Counted from the stretch's first letter, positions 9,901 through 18,076 are shown. The stretch is DNA of 64,000 bases from Verrucomicrobiaceae bacterium (GCA_016713245.1 JADJPM010000005.1:434001-498000), one strand, 5' to 3'. Made by a program: numbers and translations. Notes: generated by a model from the sequence alone, not told the origin.

Positions 9901-12900
9901 GAAGTCGCCATCGAGGTCGAAGGTATCGGTGGGGAGGAACGTACTGCTGCCTGCGTTCAACGCGGGGCTGCCGCCGACGAGTGCGTGTGTCTGCGTCGGG
10001 CCGCCGTTGCTGGCGAGCGTGGTATTGAGCACGTTGGCGATGGCCAGCGTGCCAGTGCCAGCATTGCCGACGATGTTACCACCCGTGCCGTTGGCGATTC
10101 CGCCCGCCGTGCCCGCGTCGCCGATGACGTTGTTATCCGCCGTGTTGATCGTTTGAGGAGCACTGATGGACTCAATGTCGGACGGAGTGGTTGATGGTGA
10201 GGCACCGCGGAAGTTACCCGCGATGATCGTGTTTCGCAGCGTCTCCGTGTTCGCAAAAGTGAGGCTGATCCCACCGCCTTTGCCAACAGTCGCGTCAGGG
10301 TTCAGATCGCAGCGGTTTCCCGTCACAGTGACCGAGGAGAGCACGAGCAGAGCACCAATAGAACCGTCTCGATGGATGCCACCTCCGTGTGATCCAGCCG
10401 TGTTACCGGAGATGGTGGAGTTGATGATCGTCGTATCCGTGTCCACGAGCCCCACACCTCCGCCCGTTCCTGCCGATGTGTTTCCGGAGATCGTCGAACT
10501 GACAATTGTCATCACGCGGCCCGCCGGTCCAAAGAAGAACAATCCGCCACCACTGTTGGCTGAATTGCCTGACACGGTGCAACGGATCAACGTCAGGCCA
10601 CCACCAGGGTCGGAGCTAAAGATGCCGCCGCCCGACGACGTGGCGGTGTTCCCCGAAACGACGCAATCACGAAGGGTCAATGTCGCGAATTGCTGGTAAA
10701 TCCCGCCGCCTGCTCCGCTGCCAATTCCCCCGTCGATGCCATTGCCGGCCGTCACCGTCAGACCGGAGAGCGTGGATGTGCCAGCGGAAACCTTGAACAC
10801 ACGCGAAGTGCCACCGCCGCTCACGGTCAGTACCGCAGCGCCTGTGCCCTGCACGGTCATGCTGGTAGTCAGTTCGACTTGGCCGCTCGTCAGCGTGATC
10901 GTTTCCGCCGTGCTGTCGGTGAAGTTCACCGTGCCGCCGGTGCCATCCGAGAAAGTGATGGTGTCCGTGCCAGCGATGCTGTTCGCATTCAAAACGGCCT
11001 GCCGGAGTGAGCCAGTGCCGCTGTCGTTCGTCGTGGTGACGAGGAAGCTATTCGCCGTGATGGTGACGGTGGCATTCGCCGGAGCACCGACGGCATAGCC
11101 ACTGCCTGCGACGACGTTGAGACGGGCGGTTTCAGCGGCCTCTGCTCCGTTCGGGCTCTCGGCGAGGGCGGTGAGGGTGACGGTGGCGGTCGTTTGGCCA
11201 TTCGGGATGACGAGGGTGCCTGCGCCGGTGCCCGTGTCGAAGGTGAGCGTGCCGCTGGAGGTCAGATTGAAGTCCGTGGCCGCAGTGGCGGTGCTGGAGG
11301 GATCAAGCTGGAAGCTGACGGTGAGTGCGCCGCTGGTGCTGGTGCGGGTGAAGGTATAGAGGCCGGTGGCTCCGCCTTCCGCAGCGGTGGCGCTGGTGGC
11401 TGCGACAATGACTTGCTGCGCATCGTCATTGGTGATGGTGCCCAGGCCTTGCGCATCGCTGACCGCGGCGTTGATGGCGTTGGTGAGGTTGACAAAGAAG
11501 GTCTCGTTGGGCTCGGAGGTGGTGTCGCCAACGACGGCGATCGTGACGGTCTTGGTCGTCTGTCCTGGGGTGAAGGTCAGCGTGCCGCTGGTAGCGGTGT
11601 AGTCGCTTCCTGCCGTCGCCGTGTTGTTGGCGGTGGAGTAGTCCACGGTCACGGTTTTGCCCGAGGCCGGGGTGAGCGTGACGGTGAAGTTAAGATTCAC
11701 TGTGCCGGAGTTGCCCTCAGTCTGGGACATGTCATTGATGCTCAGGCTGGGGACAGGATCGTCATCGGTGATGGTGACGGTAACCTGCTGGCTACCGCTC
11801 TCGGTCGCGCCGTCGCCGCCGCTCACGCTGGCGATGTCCAGGATCACGGTTTCGTTGTCCTCATCAAGGATGTCCGGCACCTCCGTAACGGTGGTGGTGC
11901 GGGTGAGTTGATTGGCAAAGATGGTGATCGTGGGGGAGGCCAGCAAGTAATCCGTGCCGCCGCCCGTGGCGGTGCCAGAGGCCGTGAGTGTGACGGTCGT
12001 ATCCGTGCTAGCCGTGCTGCTCAGCGTGGCGGTGACGGTGGAGAAGTTGGAGGAGCCGGGGGATTCCGCGATGCTGGTGGGCGAGGCGGAGAGCGTGACG
12101 GTGGGGGCTGCGGGCGTGCCGATCAGATAGCCGAGGAAGCCGTTCAAGGAGCCTTGCGTCTGCGTGTCATAGGGCGTGGTATCATCGGCGCTCCAGTTGG
12201 TGAAGGTGGTGATGCGGGCGATCCAGTTCGCGCGGGTCGTTTGCGAGGTGGGGCCGCTGTAGATGAAGTTGTCCTGCTCCAACAAGGCGTGGTAAGAGGC
12301 CAGACCAAAGGCTGAGCCGCCATCACCCGTGGCAAGGACAGGTGTCAATCCGGGGGGCAAACGGCAGGCTGAAGTGGTGTTCGCTGGACCCACATCATCG
12401 CTCCAGCCGTCGAACGGACTATCATCATTGGTAGCGACCACGCCGCTTGGATTGTCGGCATTGAAAGCATGGATGAAGGTGGGCGTGCTTTCGGGGTTAT
12501 TGTCGGCAGTGGTGTAGATCAGAAGCTGATCGCCGGTGCCGGGGTCAAAGTTGATGGAACTAGAGAGAGTGCCATAGCTGGTGCCGATGAAGCTGGCCTG
12601 CGTGACACTCGCCCCAACTGTGGTGGCGTCAGGCTGTCCTGTGGCGATGCGAATGATCTTCCCTGCCGTAACGCCGGAGGTGACCCAGGCGATGTTACTT
12701 TCTAAGGCGGTTAGCGGGCGCAAGGCCGTCGCTGGCGACGCTGGCCAGGCGCGGTCGGTGAGGTGGATCGTCGTGCCGTCCGGAATGTTCGCCGTGGCCA
12801 GCAGGGCGACGGAGTCCGCCGTGGCGGTTTCCGAGTTGTAGGCGATGACCATGAGGTCGTTCGGCGCGATGGCAACAACGGGGGCCGTCACAGCAAAAGT

Positions 12901-15585
12901 CGTGCTCGGTCCGGCAGCGGGTGCGGTATTCCCCGCCGTGTCCGAGGCCGTGCCAGCGGCAATGCTGATGCCGAGCGTGCCGACGCCAGTGATGCTGCTG
13001 ATGGTGACGGTGCGAGTGAGACCGCTGCCGGAGACGTTCACCGTGCCATTGGCCGTGCCGGTGGTGTTCAGCGTGATGTTGCCGTTGGCTAGGGTGCTGG
13101 CGTTGAAGTTCGTGTCGGCGTAAGTGACGGTGTAGGTCACCGAGCCTGCGCCTGCGACGATGGTGCTAACGGACGGCGCACCGATGCCGATGGTGGGCGC
13201 GGTTTTTTCAATCGTGCGCACAACGCCCGTGAAGGGCACATTGGTGACGTCGTGGCTGATGCCCGTGTCATTGACCAGATTCACGCCCAGGGTTCCGTCT
13301 CCCGTGCCGGTGCTGACGCTGATGTTCCAGGTGGTGCTGGGAGGGGAACCAGGAGGGTTGACGCTAATGACGGCCGGGCTGCCACCAAGGCCGGTAGGGA
13401 CGGTGGCGAAGTTCGACGGCGAGAGACCCGAGACAGGCACGTCGAAGATGATCTGCCAACTGATGAAGGCGCCATTCTGCGGTCCGTTGGTGGTGCCATT
13501 GAGAGACTGCGCCGTGGCCGGAGGAAGGTTCACCGTGCCGCTGATGGCGAAGTTATAGGGGTTCTCGTTGCCGTCGTTATTGGTGAAGCTCAGCGTGCCG
13601 CTCGGCGTGGCTGCTGCGGCTGTACTCATCGTGACCTGGAAGGTCGTGGTGCCACCGCTGGCTGCCACGGTGCTGCTGACAAAGCCCGGCGAGGTGAAGC
13701 CCGAGGGCAAAGACAAAGCCGAGAGATTGAGCGTGGCCGTGCCGCTGTTGGTCACGGTGAAGGTCTTCGTCACTGGCGTGCCCACGGTCGTGGTGCCGAA
13801 ACTGAAGGTGCCGGTGTTGTCAGGGATGTTACCCACCCCGGTTTCCGTCACGGCGATTTCGGGCGCAGGCAGGTCGCCGGTGACCACCACGCGGTCGAGC
13901 ACCATCTTCTCGCCGAGGGAGTTGCTATTCATGAGGATGCGCAGGCCCAGGGTGGATGAGGCTGTGGGCAGATTGAACTCAAAGTCTTGCAGCGTGGTGC
14001 TCAGAGCGGTGCCGTCGCCGACGTCATCGTTGTTCGTGTCCAGGGCCATGGCGGTGTTCAGGACCGCTACACTGCTATGACGGAAGTCCGCCACCTCGGC
14101 GTAGGCACCGCCATTCACGCTGGCCTCGATGGTGATGCGGTCATTCGCGTCAAAGACGGCCCCAGTGGCCCCGAGCCGCACATTGACCTTCAGGTTGACC
14201 AAGCCGGCGCTGTTGAAGACGTACCGCACGGCTTTCGTGTTCAGGGCATTATCCAACTGGGTATCTTCACCGATGATGCCATTGCTGCCGTCGCCATTCG
14301 TGAATCCCGTCGTGGCCGCACGATCAAAGGTGCCAGCCGGACTGACGATAGTGAACCGCCCATCCAGCGCATAGCGAGTGCCACGACCATCCGTCTCGAA
14401 GCTATCGGTGAACGGGATGCTCTGCGTGGGGACGACGTCGGTGACGGCGACCTCGCGGACGGGCTGGTTGCTGCTGTTCGCACCATCGTTGACGCTAAAG
14501 CGGATCTGCCGGTTGGCGGTGCTCGGATTGGCGACGTTGGTGTTCTGATACTTCACCGTTCGCAGCACAGCCTGGTAGTCTGCCAGCGTGGCGTTGCGGG
14601 TAATGGTCAGCGTGCCGGTGCCTGCGGTGTAGGAGATGTCGCCCGCCAAGATGGCTCCGCTAGGCGTGGCGGAGAGCACGTCCTCGCTGCTGGCGAGATT
14701 GGCGACAATGGCAACGGAGGCGGAGGTGAGATTCGCGCTGTCCGTATCGCTCACCGTGATGGCACCGGCCAGCACGGTGGCTGCATCGCCCTCAGTGTAG
14801 GCGAGCGGCGTGCCTGACACGCCCGCGAGCGCTGGAACAGCGGTGGCCGAGGCTTCGCCAAAGATGCGGATGTTGTCCACGAGGATGTATTCGTTCGTGG
14901 CGTTGGTGTGCATGACCACGCGGACCTGCACGGAGTTTCCGGTGGTAATGGGCAGGTCGAACTCCTGAAACGTATCGTTCAGCGTCGTTGCGCCGCCACC
15001 GAGGTAGTCTCCGTCCGCATCCAAGCTCAGCGGCTGGTTCAGCGTGGCGGTGTTCGGTGAGAACTGGATGAGCCGGTTGAACGGCCCTCCGTCCACGCTG
15101 GCCTCCACACGCACGAAATCCACGTTCGCTACTGTGGCGTCCCAGTCGTAGTGATTCTGGTGCCCCCCGTTGACCACCGTTCCACTGGGCGCGGTGCCGG
15201 GAGCGGCCAGGAGGATCTTCACCGAGGTGTTGATCTTGCCGGCGATGCTGAAGGCATTGGTCGTGAGAAACTGCGTCGGTGCAAGATTGCCCGGCAAAGT
15301 GTCGAGGTCCTCGCCCATGAAAACATTAGCCGCATCACCGCCGGTAATGACCCCGCGGGTGCGGGCTCCGTCGTTCGGGAACTTGCCGAAGAAGTCGCTG
15401 TTGGGCAGGGCCGCATCATCGAACTCCGCGACGGAGGTCGTGTAGCCGATGCCCGGCACGGCCTCAAAGGACTCGCGCCCAAGTTCGACCGGCGCAGCCA
15501 GGGAGGCCGTTTGCAGTCCCAGAGCCGCCATCAGGCAGATCAGGACGAGACGGAGTGGAGAAAATAGACAGCGGGCGTTTTTCAT
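3907..15585 (-). CDS. Giant secreted Calx-beta / beta-helix repeat protein (3,892 aa)
   Basis: The start at 15585 gives a signal peptide (MKNARCLFSPLRLVLICLMAALGLQ), preferred to the in-frame codon at 15633. Approximate order: N-terminal beta-sandwich modules; a choice-of-anchor-D-like domain (575-685); a lamin-tail-like segment beginning APNDLMVIAYN (900-1160); Calx-beta domains; a first right-handed beta-helix with the entry motif TTNDSGTGSLRQAVLNAN and a DVDQRG...DAGAFE exit (1515-1925); further Calx-beta domains including a perfect three-unit super-repeat (2155-2835); a second beta-helix of the same type (3075-3465); cadherin/Ig-like modules; and a terminal beta-sandwich. Cysteine is almost absent. 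There is no autotransporter barrel, LPXTG or PEP-CTERM anchor. It is probably an exported adhesin or matrix protein; Calx-beta domains in such proteins usually bind calcium. A barrel protein and a sulfatase follow on the same strand. Confidence 0.88.
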   Translation of the reverse strand: MKNARCLFSPLRLVLICLMAALGLQTASLAAPVELGRESFEAVPGIGYTTSVAEFDDAALPNSDFFGKFPNDGARTRGVITGGDAANVFMGEDLDTLPGNLAPTQFLTTNAFSIAGKINTSVKILLAAPGTAPSGTVVNGGHQNHYDWDATVANVDFVRVEASVDGGPFNRLIQFSPNTATLNQPLSLDADGDYLGGGATTLNDTFQEFDLPITTGNSVQVRVVMHTNATNEYILVDNIRIFGEASATAVPALAGVSGTPLAYTEGDAATVLAGAITVSDTDSANLTSASVAIVANLASSEDVLSATPSGAILAGDISYTAGTGTLTITRNATLADYQAVLRTVKYQNTNVANPSTANRQIRFSVNDGANSSNQPVREVAVTDVVPTQSIPFTDSFETDGRGTRYALDGRFTIVSPAGTFDRAATTGFTNGDGSNGIIGEDTQLDNALNTKAVRYVFNSAGLVNLKVNVRLGATGAVFDANDRITIEASVNGGAYAEVADFRHSSVAVLNTAMALDTNNDDVGDGTALSTTLQDFEFNLPTASSTLGLRILMNSNSLGEKMVLDRVVVTGDLPAPEIAVTETGVGNIPDNTGTFSFGTTTVGTPVTKTFTVTNSGTATLNLSALSLPSGFTSPGFVSSTVAASGGTTTFQVTMSTAAAATPSGTLSFTNNDGNENPYNFAISGTVNLPPATAQSLNGTTNGPQNGAFISWQIIFDVPVSGLSPSNFATVPTGLGGSPAVISVNPPGSPPSTTWNISVSTGTGDGTLGVNLVNDTGISHDVTNVPFTGVVRTIEKTAPTIGIGAPSVSTIVAGAGSVTYTVTYADTNFNASTLANGNITLNTTGTANGTVNVSGSGLTRTVTISSITGVGTLGISIAAGTASDTAGNTAPAAGPSTTFAVTAPVVAIAPNDLMVIAYNSETATADSVALLATANIPDGTTIHLTDRAWPASPATALRPLTALESNIAWVTSGVTAGKIIRIATGQPDATTVGASVTQASFIGTSYGTLSSSINFDPGTGDQLLIYTTADNNPESTPTFIHAFNADNPSGVVATNDDSPFDGWSDDVGPANTTSACRLPPGLTPVLATGDGGSAFGLASYHALLEQDNFIYSGPTSQTTRANWIARITTFTNWSADDTTPYDTQTQGSLNGFLGYLIGTPAAPTVTLSASPTSIAESPGSSNFSTVTATLSSTASTDTTVTLTASGTATGGGTDYLLASPTITIFANQLTRTTTVTEVPDILDEDNETVILDIASVSGGDGATESGSQQVTVTITDDDPVPSLSINDMSQTEGNSGTVNLNFTVTLTPASGKTVTVDYSTANNTATAGSDYTATSGTLTFTPGQTTKTVTIAVVGDTTSEPNETFFVNLTNAINAAVSDAQGLGTITNDDAQQVIVAATSATAAEGGATGLYTFTRTSTSGALTVSFQLDPSSTATAATDFNLTSSGTLTFDTGTGAGTLVIPNGQTTATVTLTALAESPNGAEAAETARLNVVAGSGYAVGAPANATVTITANSFLVTTTNDSGTGSLRQAVLNANSIAGTDTITFSDGTGGTVNFTDSTAETITLTSGQVELTTSMTVQGTGAAVLTVSGGGTSRVFKVSAGTSTLSGLTVTAGNGIDGGIGSGAGGGIYQQFATLTLRDCVVSGNTATSSGGGIFSSDPGGGLTLIRCTVSGNSANSGGGLFFFGPAGRVMTIVSSTISGNTSAGTGGGVGLVDTDTTIINSTISGNTAGSHGGGIHRDGSIGALLVLSSVTVTGNRCDLNPDATVGKGGGISLTFANTETLRNTIIAGNFRGASPSTTPSDIESISAPQTINTADNNVIGDAGTAGGIANGTGGNIVGNAGTGTLAIANVLNTTLASNGGPTQTHALVGGSPALNAGSSTFLPTDTFDLDGDFDTTEVIDVDQRGASFTRAIGTVDAGAFEVQKFVSIGNLAAISEGNSGTTNFVFTITRTGGTSGDVNMTYTVSGAAVNGTDFVGGTLPTGTATITTGNATTTVTIPVSGDTTVEPNEAFTVTLSAPDNGYVIAGAPATSTINNDDAGTVSIAKITDGAEANAPTNGKFRVTQTAASSTDTTVAYTVTGTATSGTDFTALSGSVIIPAGSTTADIDVAVLNDGTTLEPTETVILTVNTVTSVNNVTLGTPNAATMNLSDDDTATVTIARINDGVETPTSALFRVTQTAAATVDTVITYTTGGTATSGSDYTAPSGSVTILAGQTTADITVAISNDAIVEATETLSLTLTGFTARDADVSLGATVLATANITDNDSATVTIARINDGAEPGTNGLFRVTQTAVSSTNTTVTYAVTGSGTSGADFTALSGSVTILAGQTTADIAVAVTNDVIVEATETVIATLNGFSAGDADINLGATISATVSITDEDTATVTLAKFTDGVEAAVPTNALFRVTQTAASSTDTTLSYTVGGTAASGTDFTALSGTVTILAGNTTADISVAVLNENVVEATETVSLTLTGITSSDPEITLGATVNASADITDSDTATVTIAKITDGAETPTSALFRVTQTAAASVNTVLTYTVGGTATSGSDFTAPSGSVTILAGNTTADVSVTITNDALVEATETISLTLTAFTARDPDVSLGATLAATADITDNDSATVTLAKINDGAEPGTNGLFRVTQTAPSSTDTVVTYAVTGTATSGTDFTALSGSVTIAAGSLTADISVPVIDENLVESTETVIATLTGFTARDPDVSLGATVAATANIADNDAATVTLAKITDGVEAASPTNAVFRITQTNAASTDTTVTYTVGGTATSGSDFTALSGTVTILAGNTTADITVAVLNENVVEATETVSLTLNGFTARDPEVALGATLNASANITDSDTSVITLAAVSADKNEGSGGASTAFTFSATLSNPVQGGFTIAYTTSDGTALAASDYTDNDGMLAFTGTTTESKTITVSVTHDDTNEIDEAFTVALGSITGTTLGASLSTAGSPQTGTIRNDDAVTISIAATDANADENSAGTGTYRVTRNGVLGTTTVQLAIDASSTALATDWTQTGATLASRAPGSTGTIVIPAGNTFVDITLTPSSDLHAEAAETVRLNVTADAAYVTGSPANATVTIGQNDFVVINTNNAGEGTLRQAVLNAEAIAGANTITFEGSVFTDGLADSIRFSTSHPSGVAALVINSTVTIQGPSAARLSLSGIDTRRVLHVDSSGNVQLNDLVIMEGNASGGGGGGGIVNSGTLLLLRCTVTGNRCASIDSDRPGGGAIVSSGTLTIINSLLSNNMDASRNTEAAGAILTTGTCRLVNSTISGNQCTNFNARSQAGALHYFTGVRSGALTLENCTLTANTVNLAGSASGLHQSSSIFTGPHVYATTLRNTIIAGNVSNGANPDVDGISNSANGTFTSAGGNVIGNSDINVFNATNDLTGTAASPRDPLLGPLADNGGPTLTHALLNGSPAINNGLVANLPADTFDVDGDLNVAEALPVDQRGGVNLRQRGPAPDAGAVEAFAFEPTITASPTINEDTQSTSGLVVSANTADGGLTTHYQITGITGGTLYQNNGTTAIAANDYITLAQGAAGLKFTPSLNLNNTTTPLFGFTIQAAVGNTAPDLRGATVSTTISVTPVNDAPTVVAPGIPDQTVTAGTPVVVALGAHFADVDLDTLTFTVTGNTDATKATATLTGGTHVTLVALAFGQTDVTITADDSAGGTVTDTFRVFARTVEPLALSFPLTTNPPGTGGNPYQVNTQTAAFDFDVQISNTTAAAINGIRLKVDLSMYDALPLLQRPRLVNFSSPVGQVPAYVDHPYPVAIGDTVTMRLTFFVSSRVLPVNFAPVLTAERYPFASNVPGPMPAVPFVDATIQLNNGGSIVLTWPSVVGQWYRIYYSDTLAPNSWLPSATPLRAESNQTQWIDTGAPFTNAPPGAARFYRVSPITPP
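7081..9121 (-). repeat. Two tandem copies of a 1,023-bp (341-codon) three-domain super-repeat
   Basis: Inside the giant gene, six consecutive Calx-beta units form an A-B-C-A-B-C array. Unit A carries ETPTSALFRVTQT (113 residues), unit B carries EPGTNGLFRVTQT (113), and unit C carries EAAxPTNAxFR(V/I)TQT (115). A-B-C therefore totals 341 residues in each copy, with the boundary near 8098. Each unit is more like its namesake in the other copy than like its neighbours, which points to duplication of a three-domain block. A more diverged C-like unit precedes the array, and two unrelated Calx-beta units follow it. Confidence 0.88.
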
Positions 15586-16275
15586 AAAAAGGAGGCGGCA
15601 GACTGGGGCGACAAAAGGAAATTCAGAGGCCAAAACGGGCAGCAGACCGCTGCATCAGGACCGTGATGGGAAAATACCCTGAAGCGCGATGCAGAAGTTC
15701 GCGGTGAGGTAGGGCATCATGTTCTTGTGGGCGGCCACCACCGGGAGAAAGAACGTCCCGAGGCTCATCGACGTGCGGGCAAAGGCGGAGCATCTAGGCC
15801 GATGCCCATTGCGGCTGACCCAGCTTCCAAGCGTTAGCCTAAAGGGCATAAAGCGAACCTTGGAGAGAGAAGGTTTGGCCATAAAAACACTGAAATACCC
15901 AAAATAAACGATGCCGTCCATGCTCATTTGGTCATTTGACGAAAAAGTTGACGAAAAAGTCTCGCCAAGCCTGAATCCCATCCTGCTTGGCAACCATTCA
16001 TCTCCCCTAAGTTCGCTCTCCGTGTCGTCCCCCAATCCTCTGGAGTTTTGACGCTATTATGACCGGCATAGCCGCAGGTCTAGGATTTCAGAAAAGATGA
16101 TAAAGAAACCCAAGCGTCCGAATCGCCCCTCAAGCTCACGCAACCTGACGCTTCCCCCGCGTCTCTCGGCCGCGTGCAAAACCAGCGGGATTCCCCGCAC
16201 GGGAAAAGCTGCCCGGTGCGTGGCTCAAAGTCTCCGCGAGTGAATTGATCGAGTGAGGTCCTGCCAAAAGAAGCA
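15586..16275. other. Long intergenic stretch upstream of the giant gene
   Basis: This 690-bp stretch holds no convincing gene. Short open frames exist on both strands (the longest about 126 codons), but none has a recognisable protein or good codon pattern. It is locally richer in A+T than the genes around it and contains a tandem 12-mer at 15936-15959. It probably contains the promoter and a long leader for the giant gene, but I could not pick a convincing -35/-10 pair. Confidence 0.5.
15936..15959. repeat. Tandem 12-bp direct repeat
   Basis: TTGACGAAAAAG occurs twice back to back (15936-15947 and 15948-15959), about 350 bp upstream of the giant gene start. It could be a repeated protein-binding site or a simple slippage duplication. 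There is no further evidence for either. Confidence 0.6.
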
Positions 16276-17178
16276 TCAAGGCACTCCGTGTCCCTTTGCG
16301 GCTACCCAGAGGGAATACCAATCCTCCCGCTCGAGCTGGATCTCTGCCGCCTTCACGCAGGCGGTGACGCGGTCGAGCTTGTTCGTGCCGATGATGGGCA
16401 GCGAGCAGGAAGGATGCGCCATGATCCAAGCATAAGCGAGTTGGTCGAGCGTGGCACCGCCATACTTGGCGCTGAGTTCCGCCGCCTTGGCCAGGAGACC
16501 TTCATGCTTCATGAGATCGCCTTTCGCCAGGGGCGACCACGCCATGGGCAGGATGCGCTGCTGCTGACACTGATCGAAAACGCCGTCGTCGATCGGGTCC
16601 ATGTGCAGGAGGCTGAATTCGACCTGATTCGTCACCAGTGGCTGGTCCATGCGGGAGTTCAGCAGCTCGAATTGATGCACATTGTAGTTCGAAGTGCCCG
16701 CGGAGCGAATTTTGCCGTCCTTGAGCAGTTGGTTGAGGCCCTCGGCGGTTTCATCCGCACTCGTCAGCCAGTCCGGACGATGCACGAGCAGCAGGTCGAT
16801 GTGATCGACGCCCATGAGGCGGAGGGATTTCTCACAGCTCTTCACGATACGGGCAGCGGTGAGGTTGTAGTGCCCCGTTTTGCGCTCCGGGTGAAACTCA
16901 CAGGGCACATAGATGCCACACTTCGTCACGATCTCGATTTTGCTGCGGAAGGCCGGATCGAGCTTCAACGCACCGCCGATGGCCTCCTCGACGTGGTACA
17001 GGCCGTAAATCTCCGCCGTGTCGAAGGTGGTGATCCCCATGTCCGCACAGGCTTTGAAGCGGCTGAGGAGGGCCTGGGACGTTTTATTGGCCGCGTCCTC
17101 ATCATCGAGGATGCGCCAGGTGCCGTAAACGAGACGTGAGAACTCGGGGCCGGTGGGAGAGATGCGGTGGCGGGTCAT
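16276..17178 (-). CDS. Aldo/keto reductase, YdhF-like
   Basis: A 300-residue NAD(P)H-dependent oxidoreductase of the aldo/keto reductase superfamily, expected to fold as a cytosolic TIM barrel. The first residues (RISPTGPEFSRLVYGTWR) resemble the opening of E. coli YdhF, so the start at 17178 was chosen over the upstream codon at 17253. Catalytic residues are visible: Asp and Tyr in FDTAEIYG, Lys in VTKCGI and His in LLVHRPDW. 'LPIIGTNKLDRV' near the C-terminus is the cofactor-binding region. The physiological substrate is unknown for this subfamily. The gene lies downstream of rpsT but is separated from it by a strong terminator. Confidence 0.9.
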   Translation of the reverse strand: MTRHRISPTGPEFSRLVYGTWRILDDEDAANKTSQALLSRFKACADMGITTFDTAEIYGLYHVEEAIGGALKLDPAFRSKIEIVTKCGIYVPCEFHPERKTGHYNLTAARIVKSCEKSLRLMGVDHIDLLLVHRPDWLTSADETAEGLNQLLKDGKIRSAGTSNYNVHQFELLNSRMDQPLVTNQVEFSLLHMDPIDDGVFDQCQQQRILPMAWSPLAKGDLMKHEGLLAKAAELSAKYGGATLDQLAYAWIMAHPSCSLPIIGTNKLDRVTACVKAAEIQLEREDWYSLWVAAKGHGVP

Positions 17179-17305
17179 ACGGGACTGAGGGAGGATGAAG
17201 TTCTGGGGTAATGGATGCCTGCGAGGATGGCAGAGAGTGCGCGTCTTCGTCAACGGCGCATCGAATGAGGTCCATCACTCCAACCATCCCTTTCTCCATT
17301 ACTCC

Positions 17306-17340
17306 AAAAAAAACGGCGTCTCTTCGTGGAGACGCCGTTT
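17306..17340 (-). terminator. Rho-independent terminator of rpsT
   Basis: A 12-bp perfect stem (AAACGGCGTCTC at 17311-17322 with GAGACGCCGTTT at 17329-17340) closes a 6-nt loop. On the minus strand it runs into eight T residues (the A-run at 17306-17313). It lies 26 bp beyond the rpsT stop codon, so it fits rpsT and separates it from the aldo/keto reductase. Confidence 0.92.
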
Positions 17341-17365
17341 CGAAAGGGATGGAGAACGACGAAAA

Positions 17366-17632
17366 TTATTTCGTGAGCGCACCGACCTTGAGCGCGAGGC
17401 GGCTCTTGAGGCGGGAAGCGGTGTTTTTCTTGATGACGTTCGTCTTGGCGGCTTTGTCAGCAGCAGAGGCGTAAGCGCTCAGGCTGGTGCCAGCGGCAGC
17501 GGCATCTTTTTTCTCCACAGCGGCAAGCACGTTCTTGCGCAGGGTGCGCATGCGGCTCTTCACCGTCTGGTTGTGTGCAGTGCGGACGGCGGTTTTGCGG
17601 ATGTTCTTTTCAGCGGAGCGGATGTTGGCCAT
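17366..17632 (-). CDS. rpsT: 30S ribosomal protein bS20
   Basis: An 88-residue basic protein starting MANIRSAEKNIRKTAVRTAHNQ. This matches the bS20 family pattern of an N-terminal Ala-Asn-x-Lys/Arg-Ser-Ala-x-Lys-x-x-Arg helix and an all-helical fold. bS20 binds 16S rRNA early in 30S assembly. The length is normal. The start at 17632 is fixed by homology; the frame extends further upstream but without family similarity. The gene is monocistronic, with a consensus-like promoter just upstream and a strong terminator downstream. It is divergent from rpsU, with a 183-bp shared intergenic region. Confidence 0.96.
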   Translation of the reverse strand: MANIRSAEKNIRKTAVRTAHNQTVKSRMRTLRKNVLAAVEKKDAAAAGTSLSAYASAADKAAKTNVIKKNTASRLKSRLALKVGALTK

Positions 17633-17657
17633 AGAAGGGGGCGGGGAAAGGGCGGCG

Positions 17658-17685
17658 AGAATAGACGCCCACCTATCCCTGTCAA
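17658..17685 (-). promoter_or_regulatory. Probable sigma-70 promoter of rpsT
   Basis: On the minus strand a perfect TTGACA (17685-17680) is followed after 16 bp by TATTCT (17663-17658). This lies 25 bp upstream of the rpsT start codon and implies a very short leader. It was identified by eye only. Confidence 0.55.
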
Positions 17686-17752
17686 ACTGGAATCCTGCCG
17701 ATTCCGAGCCCACCCTGCCCCACCCCGGCTTGGAAAGCCTCTGACATTCCAT

Positions 17753-17780
17753 TTGACGGATGCTGTCCTGCCCCTACTCT
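17753..17780 (+). promoter_or_regulatory. Probable sigma-70 promoter of rpsU
   Basis: TTGACG (17753-17758) and TACTCT (17775-17780) are separated by 16 bp and lie 35 bp upstream of the rpsU start. The architecture mirrors the divergent rpsT promoter. It was identified by eye only. Confidence 0.45.
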
Positions 17781-17815
17781 CAGCGCCCTTTCCCCACCCC
17801 CCCTACGTTTACACC

Positions 17816-18046
17816 ATGACTGAAGTCCAAATCCGCAAAGGCGAACCTGTTGACCGCGCTCTCAAGCGTCTCAAGACCCGACTTGAGATGGATGGCATTC
17901 TTGAAGAAGTTCGCCGCCTTCGCGCCTTTGAAACTCCGAAAGAGCGCTATCGCCGCAAGGCCCGCGCCTCCGCCAAGCGTGGCAAGATCCGCTATCGCTT
18001 CACCTTGCCGAAAGCTCCAGATGCCGCCGAGGCTCCTGCTGCTTAA
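17816..18046 (+). CDS. rpsU: 30S ribosomal protein bS21
   Basis: A 76-residue basic protein starting MTEVQIRKGEPVDRALKRLKTRLEMDGIL. The VxxxGEPxxxALxRLK pattern and the ERYRRKARASAKR block are typical of bS21, which helps 16S rRNA and mRNA pairing during initiation on the 30S subunit. The start at 17816 matches the family start. A short Ala/Pro-rich tail follows the conserved core. The gene has its own promoter-like element and ends just before a strong hairpin terminator that overlaps the coding end of convergent rlmN. Confidence 0.95.
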   Translation: MTEVQIRKGEPVDRALKRLKTRLEMDGILEEVRRLRAFETPKERYRRKARASAKRGKIRYRFTLPKAPDAAEAPAA

Positions 18047-18076
18047 GCTTTACTGATCCTCGTGATCCTTTTTCGA

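Noticed and set aside
4303..15573. Several long open frames on the plus strand opposite the giant gene (for example 4303-5628 and 8599-10194)
   Set aside because: They mirror the repeats of the minus-strand protein, consist of Gly/Ala/Val/Asp-rich low-complexity sequence and match no family; high G+C opens the antisense frames.
15655..16035. A 126-codon minus-strand frame upstream of the giant gene
   Set aside because: No recognisable domain, no Shine-Dalgarno, composition unlike the genes around it, and it runs through the tandem 12-mer.
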